This document shows positions 37,489-50,352 of a DNA stretch of 64,000 nucleotides, in pieces. Position 1 is the first letter of the stretch. Each line of letters begins with the position of its first letter. The notes beneath the pieces are model-generated. The model saw only the letters and a program-made list of their open reading frames with translations. It had not been told where the DNA came from and ran no database searches. The position numbers were made by a program, and so were the translations under genes. This DNA is from CAWJLE01 sp963843645 (GTDB lineage: Bacteria; Chloroflexota; Anaerolineae; DAOTYC01), in contig CAWJLE010000003.1 in the NCBI GenBank assembly GCA_963843645.1, positions 496,001-560,000 of the forward strand. Direction: 5' to 3'.

Positions 37489-37905
37489 ATGTCAGACGTT
37501 AACGCTCGCAAGCTGAACCACGTCGGCATCGCGGTGAAGGACCTCGATGTTGCCGTGAAGTTCTATCAGAGCGCGCTGGGTCTTTCGCTGACACGCGTCG
37601 AGGACGTGCCTGAGCAAGGGGTGAGGATTGCCTTTCTGCCCATTGGTGACACCGAAATCGAGTTGGTGCAGCCGATGGATCCGACCAGCGGCGTGGCCGG
37701 CTTCCTGGAAAAGCGGGGCGAGGGCGTACATCACATCTGCTTTGAGGTTGACGACATCGTGGCAGCGCTTGAGGAATTGGCAGCACAGGACGTGAGGCTG
37801 ATCGACGCAGAGCCCAAGACGGGCTCCCATGGGCAGAAAATGGCGTTCGTGCACCCAAAGAGCGCGCACGGCGTTTTGATAGAGTTGTACGAGCTGGATA
37901 AATAG
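37489..37905 (+). CDS. mce: Methylmalonyl-CoA epimerase
   Basis: A 139-residue VOC-fold metalloenzyme that interconverts (R)- and (S)-methylmalonyl-CoA. Metal ligands are visible in LNHVGIAV, VHHICFEV and VLIELYE. The ATG at 37489 follows AAGGGG, 14 bases after the mutase stop, consistent with one operon. No damage is seen, unlike its neighbours. Confidence 0.93.
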   Translation: MSDVNARKLNHVGIAVKDLDVAVKFYQSALGLSLTRVEDVPEQGVRIAFLPIGDTEIELVQPMDPTSGVAGFLEKRGEGVHHICFEVDDIVAALEELAAQDVRLIDAEPKTGSHGQKMAFVHPKSAHGVLIELYELDK

Positions 37906-37957
37906 CACGTTCTAAGAAGTATTGCGTACATTCGAATGCCGGTGCGTTATCGAGTTG

Positions 37958-37986
37958 TTGACAAGGGCGTGCCACAATTGTACAAT
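37958..37986 (+). promoter_or_regulatory. Strong promoter for the mutase small subunit and MeaB
   Basis: Perfect TTGACA (37958-37963) and TACAAT (37981-37986) with a 17-base spacer, about 45 bases before the small-subunit start. It lies inside what would otherwise be a single methylmalonyl operon. Confidence 0.8.
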
Positions 37987-37988
37987 TG
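37975..37988. promoter_or_regulatory. Palindrome over the −10 box, candidate operator
   Basis: CAATTGTACAATTG is a perfect 14-bp palindrome that covers the whole −10 hexamer of the preceding promoter. A dimeric repressor here would block transcription of mcmB-meaB. No regulator gene for it is adjacent. Confidence 0.5.
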
Positions 37989-38030
37989 GGTTCTGGGGAG
38001 ACAATTCTCGATTTGGAGGACAAAGACGGC

Positions 38031-38445
38031 ATGACGGGCCGACGAATACGAGTGTTGGTGGCCAAACCTGGCCTGGATGGGCACGATCGAGGTGCGAAGG
38101 TCATTGCTCGCGCGTTCCGCGACGCCGGCATGGAGGTGATCTACACCGGCTTGCGCCAGACGCCGGACATGATCGCTGAAGCGGCCCTGCAAGAGGACGT
38201 CGACGTGGTTGGCCTGAGCATCCTTTCGGGCGCTCACGCGACCCTCGTGCCGCGCGTAATCGAGGCGCTGAAGAAGCTCGAGCTCGACGACATCCTGATC
38301 GTTGTGGGTGGCATTATTCCACATGAGGACGTGCAGCCACTGAAGGACGCGGGCGTTCTGGACGTGTTCGGCCCTGGAACGTCGACCGGAGACGTGGTCC
38401 AGGCGGTGCAGCTCGGCTGTGGCTGCCCGGGCGGCACGTGCCTGA
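38031..38445 (+). CDS. mcmB: Methylmalonyl-CoA mutase small (B12-binding) subunit, one frameshift near the end
   Basis: Cobalamin-binding subunit of about 138 residues. The lower-ligand motif DGHDRG lies at about residue 17, and the B12 loops VVGLSILSGAH and VVGGIIP follow. The frame changes near 38400-38440, after GPGTSTGDVV; shifting by one base reaches a TGA at 38443-38445. GGAGGA precedes the ATG at 38031 by ten bases. With the subunit at 35790 it forms the split mutase found in many Gram-positive, archaeal and Chloroflexota genomes. Confidence 0.9.
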
Positions 38446-38461
38446 GGTGGGGGAGCGGCTC

Positions 38462-39492
38462 GTGGCGAAGGATGAGCACCGGCTCGTCGACGGCGGTTTT
38501 GGCGGGCAGCCGGCGGGCGTTGGCGCGGGCGATCACCGCGGTGGAATCGGGCGGGACCGGGCGCTCGCGAGATCATGACGCAGCTGTACCCACACACCGG
38601 CCGGGCGCACGTGATCGGCGTGACCGGTTCGCCGGGCATCGGCAAGAGCACGCTGGTGAGTGAGCTGGCTCGGGCATACCGTCAGAAGGGCGTCACGGTT
38701 GGGATCGTGGCCGTGGATCCCACGAGTCCTTTTTCGGGCGGGGCCATCCTAGGCGACCGCATTCGCATGCGTGAGCTGGCAGGCGACTCAGGCGTATTCG
38801 TGCGCAGCATGGCGACGCGCGGCCATCTGGGCGGGCTTGGCGTGCAGCGACGAGCAACGTCATACGCGTCCTGGATGCGGCCGGGTACCAGGTGGTGGTG
38901 GTCGAGACGGTGGGAGTGGGCCAGGCTGAGGTCGACGTGGCCCGTATGGCGCATACGACGATCGTGGTAGAGGCGCCCGGATTGGGCGACGACGTGCAGA
39001 CGCTCAAAGCAGGAATCATGGAGATTGCGGACATCTTCGTGGTGAACAAAGCCGACCTGCCGGGAGCGGATGCCGTGGTCAATGCCTTGCGCGCGCGCAT
39101 TGGCATTGGGCGGCGAGAGGCCGGCGTACGTAGGCCATCATTTCCTGCAGACGGCCGGTAGGCGTCAACACTTCTGCGGAGGCAGATAGAAGCTGGCGAA
39201 CGCCGGTGATCGAGGTTTCGGCCGTGAACCGGAGGGGCGTCGCGCGAGGTCCTGGAGGCTGCCGAGGAGCACTGGCAAGTATTTGCACGAAGCGGCGCGT
39301 GGGGCCGGCGGGAAAAGCAGCGAGTGCAGATGGACCTCGAGTTCTTGCTCAAGCAGTTGATGATCGAGCGGCTGATGCAGCGGATCGATGGAGCAGCACT
39401 GAGCCGCTGGGTAGACGATATTGTGGAGCGAAGGCTTGCTCCACAAGATGTGGCCGACCGGCTGCTGGACGAGTTTCAGGCGGTCGGCGTGA
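38462..39492 (+). CDS. meaB: MeaB/ArgK-type G-protein chaperone of methylmalonyl-CoA mutase, several frameshifts
   Basis: GTPase that guards cofactor loading of the mutase, about 340 residues. Visible pieces are ALARAITAVESG, the Walker A TGSPGIGKSTL, VDPTSPFSGGAILGDR, METRG-like SMATRGHLGGL, VVVETVGVGQAEVDVA, the NKAD guanine motif (VVNKADLPGA) and the C-terminal TPVIEVSAVNRRGV and LSRWVDDIVERRL. At least five indels split it (for example near 38494, 38558, 38850 and 39110-39200). The start at GTG 38462 follows GGGGGAG. The end at 39492 assumes one extra T near 39472, giving LLDEFRRSA then stop. It directly follows mcmB. Confidence 0.85.
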
Positions 39493-39629
39493 TTTTGTGC
39501 GCTGTCTGCGACCCGGTCTTGGATCGTCGCGACTCGGGGCGGAGGGCAGATTCACAGAGGCATTCATATCGCTACAACGATCTTGCCTCGAATGAGAAGG
39601 GGGAGACTGCGGCGATGGAGGGCGATTCC

Positions 39630-40572
39630 ATGTACGGAGAGTTGGTCGTGCTGAGCGGCACCGCGCACCCGCAGCTTAGCCAGGAGATTGCAGATTACTT
39701 GGGTATTTCTCTTGCTGGAATTGACATAAGAGACTTCCCAAACGAGAACATATTCGTCAAGCTGCATCACAGCGTGCGCGGTCAGGACGTATTCCTGATT
39801 CAGCCGACGACCTCGCCAGTCAATCGGAATATCATGGAGCTGCTGATCATCATCGACACGCTCAAGCGCGCCTCAGCCGGCCGCATCACCGCGGTGATTC
39901 CTTACTATGCCTACGGGCGCACGGACAAGAAGGATCAGCCGCGGGTGCCGATCACGGCGCGGCTGATCGCGGACATGATCACCGTGGCCGGGGCGCATCG
40001 CGTGCTGACGCTGGACCTGCACGCCGGGCCAGATTCAGGGTTTCTTCAATATTCCGGTGGACGAAGTCACAGCCCTCCACCTGCTGAGCGATACATGCAG
40101 AAGAAGACCGTCCCTGACACGGTCGTAGTCGCGGCTGACACGGGAGCGACCAAGCGCGCCCGGAACTTTGCCCAGGAGCTACATGCGCCGCTGGCGATCA
40201 TCGAAAAACGCCGGGCGGGGACGCAGGCTGAGGCCGTGAACGGTCATCGGCAACGTGAAGTGCAAGAACGCGGTCGTGTTCGACGACGAGATCGACACAG
40301 CGGGCTCCATTGTCGCAGGCGGTGAACATTCTGCGCGAGCATGGCGCCCGCGACATCTACGTCGTGCGTGACGCACGGGGTTCTGTCCAATCCCGCGGTG
40401 GACCGGCTGAGATCGGCTGGACATCAAGGAGCTGGTGATGACAAACACCGTGCCTCTACCCGCCGCGAAACGGCTGCCGAATATGACCGTCCTCTCGGTG
40501 GCGCCGTTGCTGGGCGAAGTGATGCGTCGCATCCACCTGGGAATCTCCGTTGGTGAGATGTTCAATGAGTAA
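39630..40572 (+). CDS. prs: Ribose-phosphate pyrophosphokinase, several frameshifts
   Basis: Makes PRPP from ribose-5-phosphate and ATP, about 314 residues. Visible are the N-terminal VVLSGTAHPQLSQEIA, FPNENIFVKL, the ATP-flexible loop YYAYGRTDKKDQPR, ARLIADM, LDLHAG, the pyrophosphate region VVAADTGATKRA and FDDEIDTAGSI in the PRPP loop. The frame changes at about six places between 40030 and 40425, mostly one extra base, once one missing near 40090. ATG 39630 is preferred over ATG 39615, because GGAGGG lies seven bases before it. An apparent in-frame fusion to meaB is an effect of the indels. Confidence 0.9.
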
Positions 40573-40584
40573 CGTGGTCGAAGC

Positions 40585-40614
40585 TTGACTTTCCGACCTC
40601 AGAGGGTTTATAGT
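40585..40614 (+). promoter_or_regulatory. Promoter for secA
   Basis: TTGACT (40585-40590) and TATAGT (40609-40614) with an 18-base spacer, about 60 bases before the secA start codon. Confidence 0.65.
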
Positions 40615-40676
40615 ACTGTCCAGGTAGATCAGTGATCCACCTGTCAAATCCGCTGTTGGGGAAAAGTGATTGAGTT

Positions 40677-43769
<3,093 letters not shown>

Positions 43770-43910
43770 CAGTCTCGTAGGCCGAGTATAGTCATCGGTC
43801 GCACCTTACGTTGGCACAGCGGCATCCATTCATTGAAGCCGGGTCATTCGTACCTGCCGTTTGGTTTCAGGGAACTGTTTGTATCCGGTGGTCGGGAGGA
43901 GGTGGCGAAA

Positions 43911-44309
43911 TTGGTGATAGATGATGACTTTACGGCCAAATTGATGAACGACATGCCACCGGAGTTGTTGGAGTTTCTTAAGACGAAGGTGAATTCGTTC
44001 GTCAAGTGGGACATGATTCGCTTCTTCCACGAGAATCCTAACACAGCGGATACTGTGGACAACATTGCTCGCTATGCCGGGCGTGGAGTGGCCGTCGTCG
44101 AGCCTGAGCTGCGGAGATGGTCGAGGGCGGGCTTCTGACCGCGCGAAATTGAATCAGCTGACCGTGTACTCCTTGACGGCCGATGAGGAAATGCGCCACC
44201 TCATCAGTGAGTTCATTCCGCCTGTGATGATCGAAATTTCCGGGTCAAGGCCGTCTACCACATCATTCGCGGGAATGCGGTGAGAAGCCTCGAAGTCAGC
44301 GTTGCGTAG
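43911..44309 (+). CDS. Small winged-helix-like protein, two frameshifts
   Basis: About 132 residues with no named family that I can assign. The middle (KWDMIRFFHENPNTADTVDNIARYAGR, then EPELEEMVEGGLL) has the helix-turn-helix and wing spacing of MarR/ArsR-like regulators. Its tail (FRVKAVYHIIRGNAVRSLEVSVA) ends at 44309. The frame is restored by removing one base near 44110 and adding one near 44224. A TTG at 43911 or GTG at 43914 is the start, with GGAGGAGG 8 or 11 bases upstream. It lies 13 bases before the KaiC-like gene and probably regulates or partners it. Confidence 0.65.
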
Positions 44310-44322
44310 CCAGGAGGAAAAA

Positions 44323-45086
44323 ATGGACAGGGTCAGGACCGGCATCAAGGGTCTGGACTGTATGCTGAGCAACGGATTCATGCCCTGTTCGGCCAATTTA
44401 ATCGAGGGTGCGCCGGGAACGGGCAAGACGACCCTGGGTATGCAGTTCATATACTCCGGCATCATGGAGCGGAACGAGCCGGGGATTATCGTGACCTTCG
44501 AAGAGTTCCCTCAGCAATACTATCGACGACGCAGCGAACTTTGGCTGGGACTTCAAGCGTCTCGAAGCGGAGGGAAAGTTGAAGATCTTCATGACCAGCC
44601 CCGAGGTGACGAAAGCGGATTTGGAAAATGTCGGGGGAATGATCGAGACGCTGACGAGCCACGATGGGCGCCCGCCGAATTCTGATTGATAGCATCAGCC
44701 ATTTCGAACGGAGTGACGAACGATCCACTGGAACTGCGTTCGATCCTGTTCAGGTTCATCAACGGCCTTAAGCGCGAAGGGCTGACCGGCCTGTTGACCA
44801 AAGAGAGCCCCGCGCTGTTCGGCGAATGGTATCGTGGCGACAGCCTGATTGGTTACGTGGTGGATTCCTAACGCTGCTCCGATACGTGGAATGGAGAGTG
44901 CCATCCGGAGAGCGTTGATCGTCTTGAAGATGCGGGGCAGCGATCACGACAAAGGCATTCGCGAGTACGAGATCGGGCCGATGGGCCTTGAGGTAAAGGC
45001 TAAGTTCGAAGGGCGTGAGGGGATCATGAGCGGGCACGCCCCGGCAGATGGTGGATTCGTTTGTGCAGGCTTTCGTGCGAAAGTAG
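44323..45086 (+). CDS. KaiC-like RecA-superfamily ATPase (single domain), several frameshifts
   Basis: About 254 residues. The Walker A GAPGTGKTT lies near residue 33 after RTGIKGLDCMLSNGF, and FEEFPQQYYRDA, a Walker B-like RRILIDSISHF and the KMRGSDHDKGIREYEI C-terminus follow. This is the single-domain KaiC/RadA-like family (COG0467) common outside cyanobacteria, generally signalling rather than clock proteins. Indels near 44527, 44672, 44713, 44868 and 45042 split it; correction gives a clean stop at 45086. The ATG at 44323 follows AGGAGG. It sits with a winged helix, a membrane protein and a histidine kinase. Confidence 0.82.
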
Positions 45087-45129
45087 CGTTGAGGAGTAAA
45101 GAGGCTCCGGCGGCGAAAGGAAGCGCATC

Positions 45130-45756
45130 ATGGAGAAGATCGGCCTGGCACTTAGCCTGTATTCCTGGGTGGCACTGGCGTTTATCGTGATTTTGATGTT
45201 CCTCATCGCTCGATTTTACCAACAGAAGTCTGGGTTTCGTTCGTATTACCGGCTGTTCCTCGTTCCAGCCACCTTGTTTGTTCTCAGCGGTCTGATATAC
45301 GTCTTCTCCCGCGGATCTCGAGTCGTCGGGTTCTGCTCTGATGCCCTGCTCTTGGTGGGCGGCATTATCCTCATCTTTCTCAGTCGATCGCTCTTCGTTA
45401 GAATGACCGGAGGACGTCAGATGATCATCAGCTTCGCCATTGTGGCATGGATAGTAAGCCTGGGCAGCGTGATATATTTGTTGCTGATTCTGGCTGAACT
45501 CAGCAAGCGCTTGGGCGAAGTAACCAAATGGCCGCCGTATTACCGTGGTTTGTACGTCGGTGCCGTGCTGGTTGCCCTGGCGCTGGCAGGCAGAGCCCTC
45601 ATCTGGAACAACGCGATTTCACCGGACTTCGAGGTCTCGTTCCTGAACACGTCAACTGCGCGGATGCTGCTGGACCGACTTCCAATGGCCGTGGGTGTCA
45701 CGATATCCGCTGTCGTGGCCTGGCGGTACTGGCGGTGGCTGCTCAAGGATGAATGA
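45130..45756 (+). CDS. Multi-pass membrane protein of unknown function
   Basis: A 208-residue protein with about six hydrophobic segments and short charged loops; no domain I recognise. The ATG at 45130 follows AAAGGAAG. Its stop overlaps the start of the histidine kinase (TGAATGATC), so the two are translationally coupled. It could be a sensor or a membrane partner of the kinase, in the manner of other small integral membrane proteins linked to KaiC-like ATPases; this is inference from context. Confidence 0.7.
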   Translation: MEKIGLALSLYSWVALAFIVILMFLIARFYQQKSGFRSYYRLFLVPATLFVLSGLIYVFSRGSRVVGFCSDALLLVGGIILIFLSRSLFVRMTGGRQMIISFAIVAWIVSLGSVIYLLLILAELSKRLGEVTKWPPYYRGLYVGAVLVALALAGRALIWNNAISPDFEVSFLNTSTARMLLDRLPMAVGVTISAVVAWRYWRWLLKDE

Positions 45757-48341
45757 TCGAAACGGCGACTGACGGTAAGGTGCCCATGAGACGTGCAGAG
45801 AACTCAAGGAATATTAGCGGCATTTGGTGGTTTATTCCAGGCTTGCTCGCGTTGTTGTTGGTTGGCTTGTGCCTGATTCTGGTCCTGAATGATGGCGTGA
45901 TGGGCACGAAGACCCCTGGGCTGGTGTTGCCTGTGGGGCTTTTTGTTCTTGGCATCGTGGTGGCGCGGGTCGTCCGTGATTACCGCCGCCTGATACTGTT
46001 CGAGCGCCGTCAGTCTGTCGAGAACTCGAAGCGCTTCGCCGCGCAGATGGACGCGCTCCGCGACATTGGGGCAGCGATCGCGTCTGATCTGGATCGGACG
46101 GAGCTCCTGGCTCTGCTGCACCGGAGCCTCGGGCAGTTCCTCGAATTCGAGACATTCGCTGTCATCTTGGGAGACGCGCATCAGGAAGGCCTGTCCTGCG
46201 CGTTGCTGATGGTCGGTGCGCAGAAGCAGAGTGACGGCAGCCCGGTGCCCACCGGTTGGGGCTCGCTCGTCAATCAAGTCCTGACCGGCAGCAGGCCCGT
46301 GCTGATCCGCGATGGCGAACAGGCATCCGACGGGCGAGGGCGGACGAGCGAGGCTATGCCCGGATCCTGGTTGAGTGTGCCCTTGATCGCCGAGGCCGGT
46401 CCTATTGGCTGCGTGGTAGTCGGTCACAGTCGGTCGGAAGCCTTCGACTCACAGGATCAGTTCCTGCTGGAGGCCGTGGCGGGCCCTTTGACCGTAGCTC
46501 TGCGCAAGGCCGATCTCCAAAGAGAACGATTCCGGGCGACGGAACAGGTAGCAACACTGGGCCAGATCAGCGAGATGATCGCGTCCGAGCTGGATCTGGA
46601 CAAAACGTTGACGGCGATTATGGAACAGGTCAACCATGTCTTTAATGTGGAGGCCGCGTCGCTGCTGCTCGTCGACGGTGAGCGCCTGAAGTTTCGAGTC
46701 GCGGTGGGGGCGAAGAGCGATGCAGTGAAGCCCTTCTCACTCGCGATGGGGCAGGGTATTGCCGGCTGGGTAGCCCAGAACGGGCAGCCGCTGCTGGTGT
46801 CAGATGCGAAGGCTGACGCCCGGCATTTCGGACAGATTGACGAGAAAACTGACTTCGATACGCGCTCGATTCTGTGCGTGCCGATGGAGCGCAGAGACCG
46901 AGTGGTCGGCGTCATCGAGATCCTCAATCCGCTTGATGGACGCCTGTTTAACGACGAAGACTTGAGACTGCTGGCGAACATCGCGACCTCGGCGGTCATC
47001 GCCATCGACAATGCGTTGCTGCATACCCAGACCGAGCGCCGACTGGCCGAAGTTCTCACCCTATATACGCTCGCGAAGCAGGTGACCTCAAGCCTGGAGC
47101 TGAGCACAGTTCTCTATTCGGTGGTTCGCGTTCTCAAGGAGGTCTTTTCCTGTCGGGCGGCGTGCATCTTCCTGCTGGATGAAGCCACAGGACTTTTGGA
47201 GATCAAGTCCTCGTATGGGGTGTCGCCCAACTGGGTCAGAGACGCCAAAATGAAGATCGGGGAGGGAATCTCGGGCAAAGTAGCTGCCGAAGGAGCATCC
47301 GTCTACATTCGCGATGCCAGGCGGCATCCCGACTTTATCACGTTCGACGACAACGTGCGATCTCTGCTGGTCGTGCCTCTGATCATCAAGGGACGCGTGG
47401 TGGGGACGCTCTGCGTCGACGACAACAAGCCGGATTCGTTCAGCATCGGCGACGAGCGCTTGTTGACCATTGCGGCGGCGCAGGCGGCCGTAGCGATCGA
47501 AAATGCCAAGCTATATGAGGGCTTGAAGGAAAGGGCCGCTCGGCTGGAAAGGGCGTACGAGGAACTCAAAGAGGTCAACCGACTCAAGACAGAATTGGTG
47601 CAGAACGTTTCTCACGAGCTGCGGACGCCGCTGACGTTCGTGAAGGGCTACGTGGAGCTGCTGCTCGACGGCGCGATGGGGGAGCTAAGCACACAGCAGA
47701 CTGATGCCTTGCGAATCGTATCAGAGCGGACCGAGGCTGTCGTGCGACTCGTGAGTGATATCATTACGTTGCAGAAGACCGAAGCAGGCTACTTCGCTTT
47801 CGGCCCCATTTCCCCTGGCGATGTCGTGAGGCAGGCAGCGGAGGGGGCAAAGGTCGCGGCAGACCGAGCGGGCATCGAGATTCGGGTGGACGCCCCGCCC
47901 GATTTGCCGCTGGTGATGGCCGACCAGGGCCGCATTTTGCAGGTGTTTGACAATCTGCTCGGCAACGCAATTAAGTTTAGCCCGAATGGCGGCCACGTCA
48001 GCGTCCGGGCGGAGGCAGAGGTAGGGCAAGTGGTCCTCGTGGTCGAGGATGAGGGGATCGGCATTCCGGAGGACAAGTTGGCCCGGATATTTGATCGGTT
48101 CTTCCAGGTCGATGGCTCCATGACGCGCCGGTTTGGCGGCGCCGGGCTGGGCCTGGCGATTGTCAAGGAAATCGTGGAGGCGCACGGCGGACGAATCTGG
48201 GCAAAGAGCGAGCTTGGCAGAGGCAGCGCGTTCTACTTCACCCTACCGATTGTGTCGCGAGAACAGCTTGCCAAGATCACGGGTGCAGGCGCCAGGGCGG
48301 ATGCGGCGCTCTCGAGCGGGGCTAAGGAGAGTATGGGATGA
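45753..48341 (+). CDS. Sensor histidine kinase with three GAF domains
   Basis: An 862-residue membrane kinase. Two hydrophobic helices (about residues 25-75) are followed by three GAF-type sensory domains (about 90-245, 265-425 and 435-595), a short coiled coil and a HisKA domain with the phospho-acceptor in SHELRTP (near 621). The ATP-binding domain has the N box DNLLGNAIKFSPN, G1 DEGIGIP and G2 GGAGLGLAIV. No response regulator is encoded nearby. Input ligand is unknown; GAF domains bind cyclic nucleotides, haem or small molecules. It is intact and coupled to the membrane protein upstream. Its stop overlaps the first ptb-like gene. Confidence 0.88.
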   Translation: MIETATDGKVPMRRAENSRNISGIWWFIPGLLALLLVGLCLILVLNDGVMGTKTPGLVLPVGLFVLGIVVARVVRDYRRLILFERRQSVENSKRFAAQMDALRDIGAAIASDLDRTELLALLHRSLGQFLEFETFAVILGDAHQEGLSCALLMVGAQKQSDGSPVPTGWGSLVNQVLTGSRPVLIRDGEQASDGRGRTSEAMPGSWLSVPLIAEAGPIGCVVVGHSRSEAFDSQDQFLLEAVAGPLTVALRKADLQRERFRATEQVATLGQISEMIASELDLDKTLTAIMEQVNHVFNVEAASLLLVDGERLKFRVAVGAKSDAVKPFSLAMGQGIAGWVAQNGQPLLVSDAKADARHFGQIDEKTDFDTRSILCVPMERRDRVVGVIEILNPLDGRLFNDEDLRLLANIATSAVIAIDNALLHTQTERRLAEVLTLYTLAKQVTSSLELSTVLYSVVRVLKEVFSCRAACIFLLDEATGLLEIKSSYGVSPNWVRDAKMKIGEGISGKVAAEGASVYIRDARRHPDFITFDDNVRSLLVVPLIIKGRVVGTLCVDDNKPDSFSIGDERLLTIAAAQAAVAIENAKLYEGLKERAARLERAYEELKEVNRLKTELVQNVSHELRTPLTFVKGYVELLLDGAMGELSTQQTDALRIVSERTEAVVRLVSDIITLQKTEAGYFAFGPISPGDVVRQAAEGAKVAADRAGIEIRVDAPPDLPLVMADQGRILQVFDNLLGNAIKFSPNGGHVSVRAEAEVGQVVLVVEDEGIGIPEDKLARIFDRFFQVDGSMTRRFGGAGLGLAIVKEIVEAHGGRIWAKSELGRGSAFYFTLPIVSREQLAKITGAGARADAALSSGAKESMG

Positions 48342-49240
48342 TAGTCAGAAACTTCAACGATCTGATCGAGGCAGCCCGCGGGTCGGGAGTGCGCACGGTG
48401 GCGGTGGCAGCTGCCCACGAGCACGAAGTACTGCTCGCCGCCCTTGAGGCGCAGCAAATGGGGCTGGCGAAGTGCATTCTAATCGGTGATCAGGCTGCTA
48501 TCGAGGGACTGGTCCGCGATCTAAACGTGGACCTGGGCGGGGCTGAGTTGATCAACGAGCCAGACGCGACCCAAGCTGCGCGCCAAGCAATGAAGCTGGT
48601 GAGTGACGGAACGGCGCAGATAGCCATGAAGGGACGCGTCGAAACCCGGCTCTTTCTGTTGGCGGCCCTGGATAAGGAAGTGGGCTTGAGGACCGGCCGG
48701 TTACTCACCCACGTGGCAGTCTTTGAAATTCCGGGGTTCCCGCGACTCGTCGTCATCAGCGATGCCGGCGTCGTCGTCGCACCGACTTTGGAGCAGAAGG
48801 TCGACATTGTTCAGAATGCAATCTTCGCAGCGCATCGTCTGGGGATAGAGCGACCGAAGGTCGCTATTCTGGCGGCCAACGAGATGGTCAATCCCAAGCT
48901 GCCCGTTTCCTTGGAAGCGGCGAACCTGTCGAAAATGGCGGACCGAGGACAGATCAAGGGCGGGCAGATCGATGGGCCGTTGGCTTTGGACAACGCGGTC
49001 TCCAAGGAATCCGCTCGAATTAAGGGAATCGAGAGCGATGTGGCGGGCGAGGCCGACATTCTGATCGTTCCCAACATTGAGGCGGGCAACATCCTGATTA
49101 AGTCAATCACTTATTTTGCCAGAGGGGTGATGGCTGGCGTCGTGGTGGGAGCCAAGGCTCCGCTCGTGCTCCCGTCGCGCGCGGACACACACCAGGCAAA
49201 GCTGACGTCGATAGCCCTGAGCGCGCTGCTCGCCAACTGA
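48338..49240 (+). CDS. ptb: Phosphate butyryl/acetyl-transferase family protein (first copy)
   Basis: A 300-residue acyltransferase of the Ptb/Pta family that would interconvert acyl-CoA and acyl-phosphate. Family features include MKGRVETRLFL, VISDAGVVVAPTLEQK, ILAANEMVNPKLPVSLEAANLSKMADRG, QIDGPLALDNAVS and ILIVPNIEAGNILIKS. The ATG overlaps the kinase stop, so it may be part of the same transcript. It lacks an adjacent acyl kinase gene. It is about 40% like the second copy at 51070 by eye. Substrate chain length cannot be told. Confidence 0.86.
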   Translation: MIVRNFNDLIEAARGSGVRTVAVAAAHEHEVLLAALEAQQMGLAKCILIGDQAAIEGLVRDLNVDLGGAELINEPDATQAARQAMKLVSDGTAQIAMKGRVETRLFLLAALDKEVGLRTGRLLTHVAVFEIPGFPRLVVISDAGVVVAPTLEQKVDIVQNAIFAAHRLGIERPKVAILAANEMVNPKLPVSLEAANLSKMADRGQIKGGQIDGPLALDNAVSKESARIKGIESDVAGEADILIVPNIEAGNILIKSITYFARGVMAGVVVGAKAPLVLPSRADTHQAKLTSIALSALLAN

Positions 49241-49241
49241 G

Positions 49242-50352
49242 ATGCGTGCGTCAGATATCGACTTCGCGGAGGGGAGCCCTGCGCCGTTCAGCAGGTGGCA
49301 GTTGGCGGCGATGCCGAAGATCGACCTGCACCGCCATCTCGAAGGCTCCTTGCGGCTCCGAGACTTTGGCCGATATCGCTGCCGAACATGGCGGCTGCTT
49401 GCAGGCCCACGACTTGCAGCAGTTGCGTCCCTTGGTTGAGTTTGGTGACAATCCGCCGGACTTTCACTCGTTTCTGGCTCGTTTTGACGTGCTGCGGCAG
49501 TTCTACAGCACCGGCGCCGCGATTCAACGGATCGCGCAGGAGGCTGTGCTCGATGCAGCCGCCGACGGAGTAAGGTACCTGGAGCTGCGGTTCAGTCCCC
49601 CGAGCCTGGCTGACTTGCAGGGATTTTCGCTCGACCGCGTGACCGGTTGGGTTATCGAGGGCGTAGCGGCCGGACAGCAGGCGAGTGAGATCGAGGTTCG
49701 GCTGCTGTTGACCGTCGTGCGCAACAGCGAGCCTCGGCAGGCAGCGAGCCTCATCGACCTGGCTCGGGATCATCGAAGCAGCGGAGTCGTCGGAGTCGAT
49801 CTGGCCGGTGATGAGGTGAGCTACTCCGCAGAGCCGTTTGCAGCCATCTTCAAGCGGGCGCGGGACCTGGGATTGGGGATTACCGTACACGCCGGAGAAG
49901 TGACCGATGCGGCGAACGTGCGGATGGCAGTCACACTGCTGGGTGCGCACCGGATAGGGCATGGAGTTCGGGCCGTGGAAGATTCGGCGGTCATCGACCT
50001 CTTGCGACGCGAAGAAGTGACGCTGGAAATGTGCCTGACGAGCAATCTGCAGACGGCCGCCGTCACTGGGTTGAGCGCTCATCCGCTGAGAAAGTATCAC
50101 CACGCCGGTCTGCGCGTCACGATAAACACGGACAACCCCAGCGTGAGCAGTACGACGCTGACGGACGAGTATCAGATCGCCGTGAACGAATTGGGGGTGA
50201 CGCGGTCGGAGCTTACGGACATGATCCTGAACGCAGCAAGAGCGGCCTTTCTACCCAATGATGAGAAGAAAGAGCTTGAGCAATGGTTTCAACGAATCCT
50301 GACATCATCTTCACCGGCAGGTTCGGCAGCGGCAAAACCGAGATTGCCCTGA
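49242..50352 (+). CDS. add: Adenosine/adenine deaminase-family protein, one frameshift near the start
   Basis: Amidohydrolase of about 370 residues. Zinc ligands appear in KIDLHRHLEGSL (HxH), VHAGE and the RIGHGVRAVED segment. The last metal region is TINTDNPSVS, where most family members have NTDDP. An extra C near 49359 splits the gene; removal gives GSLRLETLADIAAEHGG. The ATG at 49242 is one base after the ptb stop. The likely reaction is deamination of adenosine or another adenine nucleoside; the aminofutalosine or methylthioadenosine branch is not excluded. It overlaps the P-loop gene by 70 bases in another frame. Confidence 0.82.

Noticed and set aside
39324..40325. An apparent MeaB–PRPP synthase fusion protein
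   Set aside because: The continuous frame is produced by indels; both genes have their own family ends, and prs has a well-placed ribosome site at 39617-39622.
44323..45086. A circadian clock role for the KaiC-like protein
   Set aside because: It has a single domain, and no kaiA or kaiB is nearby; this family is widespread in non-clock signalling.
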